NCBI GenBank assembly: GCA_028278205.1
Contig: JANQES010000069.1
Span: forward strand, 1 to 64,000
DNA length: 64,000 nucleotides
Source: Rhodothermales bacterium
GTDB taxonomy: Bacteria; Bacteroidota; Rhodothermia; Rhodothermales; Bin80
Direction of reading: 5' to 3'
In this document: one piece after another, positions 1 to 7,513 of the stretch
Position numbering within the stretch: position 1 is the first letter of the stretch
Layout: every line of letters begins with the position of its first letter
Notes under the pieces: generated by a model
The model's input: the letters and a program-made list of their open reading frames with translations, nothing else
What the model was told of the DNA's origin: nothing
Databases searched by the model: none
Program-made: the position numbers and the translations under genes

Positions 1-58
1 ATGCGAATTCAGCGTTGAAATAGAAAACCGTTGAAAACAAGCTGAAAACGGCGAAAAC

Positions 59-93
59 CATACCTGCCAGGTTTTGAAAACCTGGCAGGTATG
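59..93. repeat. 35-bp perfect palindrome
   Basis: Two 17-base arms flank a single central base at 76. The core arm reads ACCTGCCAGGTTTT. The palindrome sits in a gene-free stretch at the window edge, and no copy of the core was noticed elsewhere in the window. It could be a dispersed extragenic palindrome or a terminator stem for a gene left of the window, but no T-run follows it. Confidence 0.8.
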
Positions 94-120
94 CCCCAAT
101 TCCCCAACCCTTAATTCGCA

Positions 121-196
121 TTAATACGTAATACGTAAGGGTGCTCCTGATAGCGTCTCAACAGGGCACCCTCACGTTTTACGCTTTACGTTTTAC
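121..196. repeat. Word-iterated inverted repeat (ACGTA word, GGGTGC cap)
   Basis: The left arm reiterates TAATACGTA and ends AAGGGTGC. The right arm begins GCACCCTCACG and reiterates TTTACG. The hairpin lies just downstream of the UspA gene's stop (that gene is on the minus strand). The same ACGT-AGGGTGC cap recurs at 4789-4872 and 58688-58766. Confidence 0.75.
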
Positions 197-204
197 ACAT
201 CCTG

Positions 205-1209
205 CTATACCGCCTCCTCCGCTTTCGGCACCGCGTGATTGGTTTTTTCAGACGTTGGCTCTCCGTTGGTTTTCACGCAAAAGACAGGGCAGGGGGCGGC
301 GCGCACCACGCGTTCGGTTACGCTGCCGAGGAAGAAACGCTTCATGCCCGAAAGCCCATGCGTGGCGATGACGATCAGGTCGGTGTCGTGCTCTTGCGCA
401 AACTGGACGATGCGCGAGGCCGGCTGTCCCTCTTCAAGATGCGTCCGGACGCGCAATGACGGGGCGCCCGTTTCGTCGCGCAGGCGGTTCAGGTAGGCTT
501 CGGCCTTGGCCCCGACGTCCGGCGCGAGATCGCCGAGGGTGGCCAGGCCGGTGATGGGTTTGAGGAACGACGGCGTTTCGATGACGTGCAGCAGGTCGAT
601 CTCGGCGTTGTAGGCCTCGGCGAGTGCCCGCGCGCGGCGCAGCAACGCCCGCGAGGTGTCCGAAAAGTCGATAGGCGCCAGCACCCGCTTGATGGCCTGC
701 GGTGAGGCCTCGCCCTCGTCGCGCTCGTGTACCACCAGCACATGGCACGGCGCCTGCTGGACGATCTGCTCGGCCACGCTGCCGAGCCAGAGCCGCCGCA
801 CCCCGTGGGCGCCATGCGTCCCGATGACCATCAGGTCGATGTGTTCGCGCCGGGCATAGTCGAGGATGGCCGGGGCCGGCTTCATGCCGCGCTGCCTGAC
901 CAGTTCGACGTGTACGCCTTCGGCATCGTGCCGGGCCAGGGTGGCGGCCAGCAGGTCGTAGATGGTTTTTTGCGGATCGTGATGCAGCACCTGGGCTTCG
1001 GGCGTATAGCGCAGCGGGCTGTAAGCTTCGCCCTCCAGCGGCCCGATCACGTGCATCAGATGCACTTCGGCCCCGACCTGCCTCGCCAGGCCGAGGGCAT
1101 ATGAAAAGGCGTTATCGGTGCGCGGCGAAAAGTCGGTCGGCACGAGGATCGTGCGCACGTGGTTCCATCCTGTAGGCCCATGCGGGGGCGTTGTATCAAG
1201 GTGTGTCAT
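205..1209 (-). CDS. Tandem-domain universal stress protein (UspA family)
   Basis: This 334-residue protein has two UspA folds, about residues 17-160 and 172-312. UspA proteins are cytosolic nucleotide-binding stress proteins. The first domain carries the ATP-binding G-x2-G-x9-G-S motif (G130, G133, G143, S144). The second repeats it as ATHG...LGS, with the first glycine replaced by alanine (A282). Fused two-domain UspA proteins are common in bacteria and archaea and are often induced by stress or low oxygen. The annotated ATG lies 18 codons before the first conserved strand (VRTILVPTDF), so a slightly later start is possible. The gene stands alone. Family assignment is secure; the specific stress role is unknown. 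Confidence 0.93.
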   Translation of the reverse strand: MTHLDTTPPHGPTGWNHVRTILVPTDFSPRTDNAFSYALGLARQVGAEVHLMHVIGPLEGEAYSPLRYTPEAQVLHHDPQKTIYDLLAATLARHDAEGVHVELVRQRGMKPAPAILDYARREHIDLMVIGTHGAHGVRRLWLGSVAEQIVQQAPCHVLVVHERDEGEASPQAIKRVLAPIDFSDTSRALLRRARALAEAYNAEIDLLHVIETPSFLKPITGLATLGDLAPDVGAKAEAYLNRLRDETGAPSLRVRTHLEEGQPASRIVQFAQEHDTDLIVIATHGLSGMKRFFLGSVTERVVRAAPCPVFCVKTNGEPTSEKTNHAVPKAEEAV

Positions 1210-1363
1210 GGCGTGTTCAGCTTCGTATCAGGAAAGCCGTCCTCGTGTAGCAACGGCACAGGAAGGATACGAAACACGCGCTGGATCCGGGATCGGTAAG
1301 CCCTTGCATGTGCTGTAGGGCGAAGGCCTGATGACGGCGTCGGGGATGCCCCTACATAGAAAA

Positions 1364-1625
1364 GTGTTTTGGTGTTTTGGTGTTATAGTGTTTTAGTGTG
1401 ATTTCAGGTAGGCATGCGCAAGATATTGAAAGCGCCACACCGCCCGGCCCTGAAGGACCGGGCTCAGCGGCTCAAGCCCCAACGGGGCTAAAACAGGGCG
1501 CTTCAGCGTCCTTGTGCTGCTGAGCCCGGTGATTTATCGCCGGGCGGACCAGGGTTCACCACAAAGCGCATTGCTACCATCAACTGAAACACTATAACAC
1601 CAAAACACCAAAACACCATAACACC
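1364..1625. repeat. Nested inverted repeats: GTGTTTT words around a cruciform
   Basis: This fills most of the 417-base gap between two minus-strand genes. Outer arms at 1364-1400 and 1586-1625 reiterate GTGTTTTGG/GTGTTATA and their complements. Inside lies a second composite at 1440-1547: CCGCCCGGC and GGCTCAGC pair with GCTGAGCC and GCCGGGCGG, and smaller stems such as AGCCCCAACGGGGCT sit within. I see no gene here. The right outer arm ends about 2 bases from the stop of the sialidase-like gene. Confidence 0.75.
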
Positions 1626-1626
1626 C

Positions 1627-2883
1627 TCACAGCGAAGCGACGGCGATGTGGACCCGGGTAGGATCGGTGGCGGCGTCTGTCCAGGCGAGGTAAAGATCGG
1701 AGCCGCGCCGGGTGAGTTGGGGGAAGCCGCTGGCACGTTCGGGAGAGGTCGGTGCTACTGTGGCGGAGGCTTCGCGGGTGCCGTCGGGGTGGATGCGGCG
1801 GATGCGGATGGCTGCGCCGCCCTGGATCTTTTCGACCCAGCTTACCAGCGCCCCGCCTTCCGGCAACATCGCCACATCGACGCGTCCGATGGGGTTGCCG
1901 TCATCTATGGTGATGGCCGGGCCGAAGGTGGCGCCTTCGTCCGAAGAGAGCGCCAGCCGGACGCGCGGCGTGTCGCCGGCGGCGGTGAACCAGGCTACGG
2001 CGACGCGGGCGCCGTCTGCCGCCAGGGCCGGGCCGTTGACCGGGCATCCGGCAATCTTCCAGTCGTCCTCATGCACCACGCGCGGCGCCGACCAGCCGTC
2101 TTCGCCCAGCCGCACCACAGCGATGTCTCGGATTTCTGTTTCGGATCGATCCCGATAGGCGACGATGACGCCGTTTTGGGTGCGCGCCGCCGACGTCTGG
2201 CAGCAGTCGCAGATGCGGTCGTCGAGTTCGGCTTCGTCGTCGAGGGTGCCGTCGGGGCCGAGGGTGGCCGCGCGCAGCGTCATCGCGCCGCCGCCGTGGC
2301 CGCCATGCCCGCCGCCGGTGTTGCGCCCGTCCAGCCAGACGGCCAGCAACCGCCCATCACGTCCCGGCAGCATCGACACGAAGCCGTGCTCGGTCAGCGT
2401 GCCGTCGCGATGCGGTTTTGTGGGGGAACTCCACGTCTGCCCACCGTCGCGCGATTGGGTGATTTGCACGTCGTAGGAAAAGGTCTCCGGGCTGCTTTTG
2501 ACCAGCAGGTGCGCCGCCAGCGTGCCATCGTCAAGCGCCACAATCGACGGAAAATCCGCCCAGTTGACGAACCAGTCGTCGCCCTCGGCGATGGTCTGCG
2601 GCGCGCTCCACGCCTCGCCGACGAGCCGGGCAAAACGCAGCGCCGACTTTTTCTCCGCCCCCGATTCGACCCAACTCAAAAGCACCTCGCCGCCCGGCGT
2701 GACGAACAGATCAGGCAACCCGCTTCCCGCCGCCGCCGGCGAGTCGATCTCCCGAAACGTGATAGACGCTTCCGTCATCGGCTCCGTTGCCGCTTGTGCT
2801 TCATCAGCCCCGGAACGCGCACAGCCGGTGGCAAGGGCGAGAGCAACGAGGAAGAGGAGGACGGGGGCAGAGAGGAATTTCAT
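1627..2883 (-). CDS. Sialidase-like (BNR repeat) lipoprotein
   Basis: A 418-residue protein with a lipoprotein signal peptide; the hydrophobic stretch ends at ALATGC with C21 as the lipidation site. The body shows BNR/Asp-box motifs (SRDGGQTWSSP, SSDEGATFGP) typical of a six-bladed sialidase-type propeller. A CDCCQT motif is also seen in the exo-alpha-sialidase-like families of environmental bacteria. The catalytic Arg triad and Tyr of true sialidases cannot be verified by eye, so carbohydrate hydrolysis is not established. It is likely anchored in the outer or inner membrane facing the periplasm or surface. Its ATG overlaps the stop of the upstream gene (ATGA at 2880-2883), which implies translational coupling. 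Confidence 0.85.
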   Translation of the reverse strand: MKFLSAPVLLFLVALALATGCARSGADEAQAATEPMTEASITFREIDSPAAAGSGLPDLFVTPGGEVLLSWVESGAEKKSALRFARLVGEAWSAPQTIAEGDDWFVNWADFPSIVALDDGTLAAHLLVKSSPETFSYDVQITQSRDGGQTWSSPTKPHRDGTLTEHGFVSMLPGRDGRLLAVWLDGRNTGGGHGGHGGGAMTLRAATLGPDGTLDDEAELDDRICDCCQTSAARTQNGVIVAYRDRSETEIRDIAVVRLGEDGWSAPRVVHEDDWKIAGCPVNGPALAADGARVAVAWFTAAGDTPRVRLALSSDEGATFGPAITIDDGNPIGRVDVAMLPEGGALVSWVEKIQGGAAIRIRRIHPDGTREASATVAPTSPERASGFPQLTRRGSDLYLAWTDAATDPTRVHIAVASL

Positions 2884-3335
2884 CCAATTCTGGTTTCAGA
2901 ACCCGTAGTAGAGTCTCTGCGGATATTGTGGATCTGCTTTCGAGCAGGACGCTTGAAAGTATCGAGGCTTTCGGGCTCTCGGTCATTTATTTCCCAGAAC
3001 TCTGCAACATCGTGGGCCTGGGCGTAGGCTACGCACACATCAAGCCACTGTCTATTTCTGTAGAAGGCAAGGATGATTGATTTCAACGCTTGATATGAAA
3101 TGTTAAGCTGGTCTTGAAATTCTTCTTCGAAGGCAACCCAGCTAACCTTTTCTCCTGACTCAAGTTGGCGGCTGTACTTCTCAAAAATGTCAATTGCGAG
3201 CGTCAACTCCTCGTCACCCCAGTCCAGCGCTATGACAAGGGTCTGGATTGGATAGGCATGATGATCCAGAGATTCCGCTAACAGCTGTAGCTGAAATCTG
3301 AGTCGCTCGACTTGATCTTTCAGATCATCCATCAT
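2880..3335 (-). CDS. Hypothetical protein, 151 residues
   Basis: I do not recognise a family. The protein is soluble, rich in acidic and aromatic residues, and starts with a probable heptad-like stretch (DDLKDQVERLRFQLQLLAES). No signal peptide or membrane segment is visible. It has two consecutive ATGs at 3335 and 3332. The stop overlaps the start of the sialidase-like lipoprotein by four bases, and its own start overlaps the stop of a short upstream frame, so it looks like the middle of a tightly packed minus-strand operon. Its base composition is more AT-rich than accD next door, which hints at accessory origin. Confidence 0.75.
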   Translation of the reverse strand: MMDDLKDQVERLRFQLQLLAESLDHHAYPIQTLVIALDWGDEELTLAIDIFEKYSRQLESGEKVSWVAFEEEFQDQLNISYQALKSIILAFYRNRQWLDVCVAYAQAHDVAEFWEINDREPESLDTFKRPARKQIHNIRRDSTTGSETRIG

Positions 3336-3430
3336 CGTGCCTCCACTTCTAGTTTGACGATCCGGCCTCTACACATGGAGATTGCATCTTGAATCAACCG
3401 ATTCCAATGATCGCAATCCACGTCATCCAC
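3332..3430 (-). CDS. Possible small or truncated ORF upstream of 2880-3335
   Basis: An open frame ends with TGA at 3332-3334, overlapping the next gene's ATG as ATGA. The frame stays open back beyond 3500 into the end of accD but has no ATG in frame; GTG codons at 3430 and 3421 are the plausible starts. The readable part includes HWNRLIQDAISMCRGRIVKL. It may be a genuine small coupled gene with a GTG start or the tail of a gene truncated by rearrangement next to accD. No family is recognised. Confidence 0.3.
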   Translation of the reverse strand: MDDVDCDHWNRLIQDAISMCRGRIVKLEVEAR

Positions 3431-3516
3431 ATCGTTCGCCCGAGCTAGCCTCCCAAGACGGCTGATCCGTTTCGGGCTTCTAATTACGGCGAAAGGGCTA
3501 AAACTGCAACCCGCAA

Positions 3517-4362
3517 CTACTCCAACACCAGATCGAGCAGGTGGATGAGTTTCTGGCGGAGCTGGCGGCGGTCTACGATCATATCGACGAAGCCGTGTTC
3601 TTGCAAGAATTCGGCGCTCTGGAAGCCCGGCGGCAGATCCTGGCCGATGGTCTCGCGGATGACGCGCGGCCCGGCAAACCCGACGAGCGCGCCCGGCTCG
3701 GCGATGTTGATGTCGCCGAGCATGGCGAACGAGGCCGTCACGCCGCCGGTGGTGGGGTTGGTTAGCAGCGAGATGTAGGGCAGGCCGAGGTCGTCGAGGC
3801 GGGTGAGGTGGGCGCTCGTCTTGGCCATCTGCATCAGGCTCAGGGCGCCTTCCATCATGCGCGCGCCGCCGCTCTGCGAGATCACCAACAGCGGCACCCG
3901 TTCGGTATAGGCCCGTTTGATAGACCGCGCCACAATCTCGCCGACGACCGAGCCCATCGACCCGCCGATGAAGCTGAAGTCGAGCGCTGCCGCCGAGAGC
4001 GGATGCCCCCCGACGACACCCATGGCCGAGCGCGCCGCCGCGTTCATTTTCGTCTTATGATGCGCCGTTTCGAGGCGTTGCGTGTAGGACTTGCGGTCGT
4101 AGAATTCGAGTGGATCTTTCGAGACGAGGTGCTCATCGTGCAGGACGAAGGCGCCGTCGTCGTAGAGCAGTTCGAAATAGCCGAGGGCGTTCATGCGCAG
4201 GTGATGGTTGCACTTGGGGCACACCCACGCGCTATCGAGCAACTCGCGTCGATTGATGATCTCCGTGCAGCCGGGGCACTTGATCCACTGGCCTTCGGGG
4301 ATGTCGTGCTGCCCGCTGCGCGTCGTCAGAATCCCCTTCTTCTTACGCTCGAACCAGGCCAT
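3517..4362 (-). CDS. accD: Acetyl-CoA carboxylase carboxyltransferase subunit beta
   Basis: 281 residues, the usual length for AccD. The N-terminal zinc ribbon is intact (C29, C32, C48, C51), followed by the crotonase-like carboxyltransferase core with SGGARMMEGALSLMQMAKT and PTTGGVTASFAMLGDI, which form the acyl-CoA pocket and oxyanion region. With AccA it transfers the carboxyl group from biotinylated AccB to acetyl-CoA, giving malonyl-CoA for fatty acid synthesis in the cytosol. The start MAWFERKK matches the typical MSWF start of the family. accA is not adjacent. The identification is secure. Confidence 0.97.
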   Translation of the reverse strand: MAWFERKKKGILTTRSGQHDIPEGQWIKCPGCTEIINRRELLDSAWVCPKCNHHLRMNALGYFELLYDDGAFVLHDEHLVSKDPLEFYDRKSYTQRLETAHHKTKMNAAARSAMGVVGGHPLSAAALDFSFIGGSMGSVVGEIVARSIKRAYTERVPLLVISQSGGARMMEGALSLMQMAKTSAHLTRLDDLGLPYISLLTNPTTGGVTASFAMLGDINIAEPGALVGFAGPRVIRETIGQDLPPGFQSAEFLQEHGFVDMIVDRRQLRQKLIHLLDLVLE

Positions 4363-4437
4363 GAGGGGGCGGTTTTGGATGGTGGATGGGGGATGGTGGG
4401 GTGGGTTAAAATCGTTTGAGGGGGAAGTGTTCTCGGA

Positions 4438-4686
4438 GGGCTCCCTTCGGTCGCGTCATTTGTTCGCTTCGTTCACGTCGTTCATGGTCATTTGCTCGCT
4501 TCGCTCGCTGTCATTTATCGTCTTGGGTTAACCTTGACAACCAATGACGCGCCGCAGGCGCAACTGACGCACGCGAAGCGTGCTAATGACCGTGAGCGAA
4601 GCGAACACATGACGCGCCGCAGGCGCAACTGACGCACGCGAAGCGTGCTAATGACCATGAATGACAGCGAGCGCAGCGAGCCCCCT
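4438..4686. repeat. Mosaic of small palindromes joined by AATGAC linkers
   Basis: A 250-base composite upstream of accD. It strings together mini-palindromes such as GCGCCGCAGGCGC, CACGCGAAGCGTG and GTGAGCGAAGCGAAC, separated by AATGAC or GTCATT. A 48-base unit is exactly duplicated at 4544-4591 and 4609-4656. The left half (4441-4520) is broadly complementary to the right half, so the whole block can fold back on itself. A related mosaic lies at 63568-63828. No coding capacity is evident. Confidence 0.85.
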
Positions 4687-4788
4687 CAACGTGCAAATTA
4701 CAAGAAAACCGCATTTTTCGGCATCGAGACCGGGCACGTGGCTTGATTATTTTCGTTACGCGAGTATCTTAGTCAAGCTAAGCTTTAT

Positions 4789-4872
4789 CGTAAAATGTGA
4801 AATGTAAAACGTAAGGGTGCTTGTAGAAAGGTCTCTAGAGGCCCCCTTACGTTTTACGCATTACGTTTTACG
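4789..4872. repeat. Word-iterated inverted repeat (AAACGTAAGGGTGC)
   Basis: The left arm (4789-4820) reads as repeated TAAAACG/TGAAATG words and ends GTAAGGGTGC. The right arm (4841-4872) is GCCCCCTTACGTTTTACGC plus a further TTACGTTTTACG. It belongs to the same family as 121-196. It lies between divergent accD and the EF-G-like gene, just upstream of the latter's leader. Confidence 0.75.
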
Positions 4873-4881
4873 CAAACGCGT

Positions 4882-4933
4882 CGCCACCGGCCCGGCGGGA
4901 TTGGCTCCTGCCGGGATCTGGTGGCGCCTTTTT
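4882..4933 (+). terminator. Terminator-like hairpin in the EF-G leader
   Basis: CGCCACC (4882-4888) pairs with GGTGGCG (4920-4926), with an inner CCCGGC/GCCGGG stem (4891-4896, 4910-4915), followed by a CCTTTTT run. It has the form of a Rho-independent terminator on the plus strand, but no plus-strand gene lies upstream. It is therefore either an attenuator in the 5' leader of the EF-G-like gene or the end of a short untranslated transcript. Confidence 0.55.
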
Positions 4934-4971
4934 CTGGACTTGTCACATCACAAATGAGGAGGACGACGTAG

Positions 4972-7095
4972 ATGAACGTTTTTGACGCGGGTCACATCCG
5001 CAACGTAGTCCTGGTCGGGCATCAGGGCAGCGGCAAGACTTCGCTGGCCGAAGCGATGCTCTTTGTCAGTGGGACCACCCATCGGATGGGATCGGTTGGA
5101 GAAGGCAACACCGTCAGCGATTATCACAACAGCGAGAAAGAACGGCAGATGTCGATCTTCTCGTCGTTGCTGCACGCCGAGTGGAATAAGTACAAGATCA
5201 ACATCATCGACACCCCTGGCTATCCGGACTTCATCGGCGAGGTCGTTGCGGCGATGAAAGTGGCCGACACGGCGATCTTTGTCATGAATGCCACCGAGGG
5301 CGTCGAGGTAGGCACCGAGCTGGCCTGGAGCTATGCCGAAGAAAACAGCAAGCCCTTGATGTTCGTCATCAACCAGCTCGACCGGCAGCACGCCGACTTC
5401 AACAAGCTCGTCGGCCAGATCAAAGAGCGTTTCGGCGCCAGCGCTACGGTGGTGCAGTTTCCGGGCGGCGATCATCGCACGATCATCGACGTGCTGGTGA
5501 TGAAGCAGCTTACCTTCCCCGACGGCCAGAAGGGCAAGCCTGTCGTCAGCGACATCCCGGCTGAATTCCAGGAAGAGGCCGAAGAACTCCACAACGCGCT
5601 CATCGAAGACATCGCCGTCAACGACGAAGCGCTCATGGAACTGTACTTCGACAAAGGCGAACTCGACGAAGACGAGATGCGGCAGGGCCTGCACACGGCC
5701 ATGATCAACCGCGAACTCTTCCCCATCTTCTGCACCACAGCCACCGACAACGTGGGTGTGGCGCGGCTGATGAGCTTCATCGACAACGTCTGCCCCTCGC
5801 CCGAAGAGATGCCGCCGGCGGAAACCACCGAAGGCGACCCCGTCAAGGCCCACGTCGGCGCCAGCCCGGTGGTGTTCGTCTACCGGACGATGGCCGAGCA
5901 GCACGTAGGCGACTATTCGTTCTTCCGCGTCTACAGCGGCACCATCGAGTCGGGCATGGACCTGGAGAATGCCGGAACCGGATCGGGCGAACGGCTGGGG
6001 CAGCTTTACGCCCTCAACGGACGCGAGCGAGACACCGTCGCCAAGATGGTGGCCGGCGACATCGGCGCGCTGGTCAAGCTGCGGAATACGCACACCAACA
6101 ACACGCTCCGTAAGAAAGGCTCCAACGTCGTCATCGCGCCCATCGACTTCCCCGCGCCGCGCTACCGGACGTCGATCAAGGCCGCTAACGAGGGTGAGGA
6201 AGACAAGCTGGCGCAGGGCTTGCATCAGATCGTCGAAGAAGATCCGTCGCTCAAGGTGGTGCATGATCCGCACCTGAGTCAGATCACCATCGGCGGCCAG
6301 GGCGAGTTGCATCTGAAGATTGCCCAGTATCGTCTCAAGAGCAAGGTCAACGTCGACGTCGAGTTCGGCAAGCCGCGTATCGCCTACCGCGAGACCGTCA
6401 CGAGCCAGGCGCGGTCGTCGTACCGGCACAAGAAGCAGACCGGCGGCGCCGGCCAGTTCGCCGACATCTCGATGCTCATCGAGCCGTTGGAAGGCGAGTT
6501 CCAGCCGCCCCCCGACATCAGCGTGCGCAAAACCGTCGATGCGACCACCGGCTGGGGCTCGACCATCCAGTTCATCGACGGCATCGTCGGCGGCGTCATC
6601 GACATGCGGCGCTTCTTCGGGGCCATCCAGAAAGGGGTGCTCGAAGCTTCGCAGAACGGCCCCATCGCCGGCTACCCCGTCGGCGACGTGCGCATCGTCA
6701 TCTACGACGGCGGCATGCACTCGGTCGACTCGAACGAGGCGGCCTTCAAGACGGCAGCGCGCATGTGTTTCCGCGACGTCTTCCGCGACGCCAAACCCGT
6801 CATCCTCGAACCCATCCACAACGTGGAGGTGACCGTGCCGGATTCGTACACCGGCGAGGTGATGGGCGACATGAACACGCGCCGGGCGCGCATCCAGGGC
6901 ATGGAGGCCGAAGGAACCTTGCAGAAGATCCTGGCGCAGGTGCCCGAAGCCGAACTCTACCGCTACTCGACGTCGGTGCGTTCGATGACGCAGGGCCGGG
7001 GCATCCACGCCTCGACGTTCAGCCACTACGAAGCCATGCCGCGCAACGTGCAGGAGCAGGTCGTCGCCGAGGCGGCGGCGTTGGAGGAAGCTTGA
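4972..7095 (+). CDS. EF-G-like translational GTPase (second-type EF-G)
   Basis: 707 residues with the EF-G domain order: G domain, beta-barrel domain II, then domains III-V. G1 is GHQGSGKT (16-23), G3 is DTPG (80-83), and G4 is NQLD (134-137) rather than the usual NKMD. The switch I region reads SEKERQMSI where canonical EF-G has QERGITI. These departures are typical of the second EF-G lineage found beside true FusA in several phyla, whose role (translocation variant or recycling) varies. A strong AGGAGG lies at 4957-4962, nine bases before ATG. A terminator follows at 7121-7158. No ribosomal protein genes adjoin it, consistent with its not being the str-operon fusA. Confidence 0.9.
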   Translation: MNVFDAGHIRNVVLVGHQGSGKTSLAEAMLFVSGTTHRMGSVGEGNTVSDYHNSEKERQMSIFSSLLHAEWNKYKINIIDTPGYPDFIGEVVAAMKVADTAIFVMNATEGVEVGTELAWSYAEENSKPLMFVINQLDRQHADFNKLVGQIKERFGASATVVQFPGGDHRTIIDVLVMKQLTFPDGQKGKPVVSDIPAEFQEEAEELHNALIEDIAVNDEALMELYFDKGELDEDEMRQGLHTAMINRELFPIFCTTATDNVGVARLMSFIDNVCPSPEEMPPAETTEGDPVKAHVGASPVVFVYRTMAEQHVGDYSFFRVYSGTIESGMDLENAGTGSGERLGQLYALNGRERDTVAKMVAGDIGALVKLRNTHTNNTLRKKGSNVVIAPIDFPAPRYRTSIKAANEGEEDKLAQGLHQIVEEDPSLKVVHDPHLSQITIGGQGELHLKIAQYRLKSKVNVDVEFGKPRIAYRETVTSQARSSYRHKKQTGGAGQFADISMLIEPLEGEFQPPPDISVRKTVDATTGWGSTIQFIDGIVGGVIDMRRFFGAIQKGVLEASQNGPIAGYPVGDVRIVIYDGGMHSVDSNEAAFKTAARMCFRDVFRDAKPVILEPIHNVEVTVPDSYTGEVMGDMNTRRARIQGMEAEGTLQKILAQVPEAELYRYSTSVRSMTQGRGIHASTFSHYEAMPRNVQEQVVAEAAALEEA

Positions 7096-7120
7096 TCGGT
7101 GTGGAATTAGAGATAGAGGA

Positions 7121-7158
7121 GGGCGGCTTCGCTGGATTGCGGAGCCGCCCTTTTCTTT
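7121..7158 (+). terminator. Rho-independent terminator after the EF-G-like gene
   Basis: GGGCGGCT (7121-7128) pairs with AGCCGCCC (7143-7150), followed by TTTTCTTTT. It starts 25 bases after the stop codon, as expected for the end of a monocistronic message. Confidence 0.85.
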
Positions 7159-7507
7159 TGTGCTTTGTGCTTCGTTCTTTGTGCTTTGTTTTTCGAGCAG
7201 AACCGTATTTGCCGTGAGTTGGGTTAATTAGAAGTTTTTAAGTAATTAAAAACATTAAAGAAAAGTCATTTACTTCGTCAGTCGGCTTCGCCTCGTGTCC
7301 GCGAAGGCTGGAATCCATCCAGTTCTTTTGGGATGGCGGCAGTCCTTGAAATCTGGATGGGTCCCTGCCTGCCTCCCGCCTTCGCGGGAGAACCGAGGGA
7401 TGACTTGAAAAAGAGGTTCTATCTTGTTTTCTGTGATCCTTATCGCGAACTCGCTTATTTATCGAACTCCAAACCCAAAGCACAAAAAACCCGGCACAAA
7501 GAACCAA
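7158..7507. repeat. Repeat cluster between EF-G-like and NCS2 genes
   Basis: Outer words TTGTGCTTTGTGCTTCG (7158-7195) are mirrored by CCAAAGCACAAAAAACC and GGCACAAAG at 7478-7507. Inside lies a copy of the CACGAG...GACTGACGAAGTAAAT module on the minus strand (7268-7297). It is followed by a block with inverted CTGGAATCCATCCAG-like parts and CCGCCTTCGCGGG stems (7300-7400). No gene is seen. The permease start lies seven bases beyond the right words, so its promoter and ribosome site must lie within this repeat DNA. Confidence 0.7.
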
Positions 7508-7513
7508 CACCTG

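Noticed and set aside
121..196. Terminator of the UspA gene
   Set aside because: The structure is a word-iterated repeat without a proper T-run on the minus strand; it may act on transcription but cannot be called a terminator.
4948..7026. Long (692-codon) minus-strand frame opposite the EF-G-like gene
   Set aside because: It has the His/Val/Asp/Arg-rich composition typical of antisense shadows of high-GC genes, and the plus strand encodes clear GTPase motifs.
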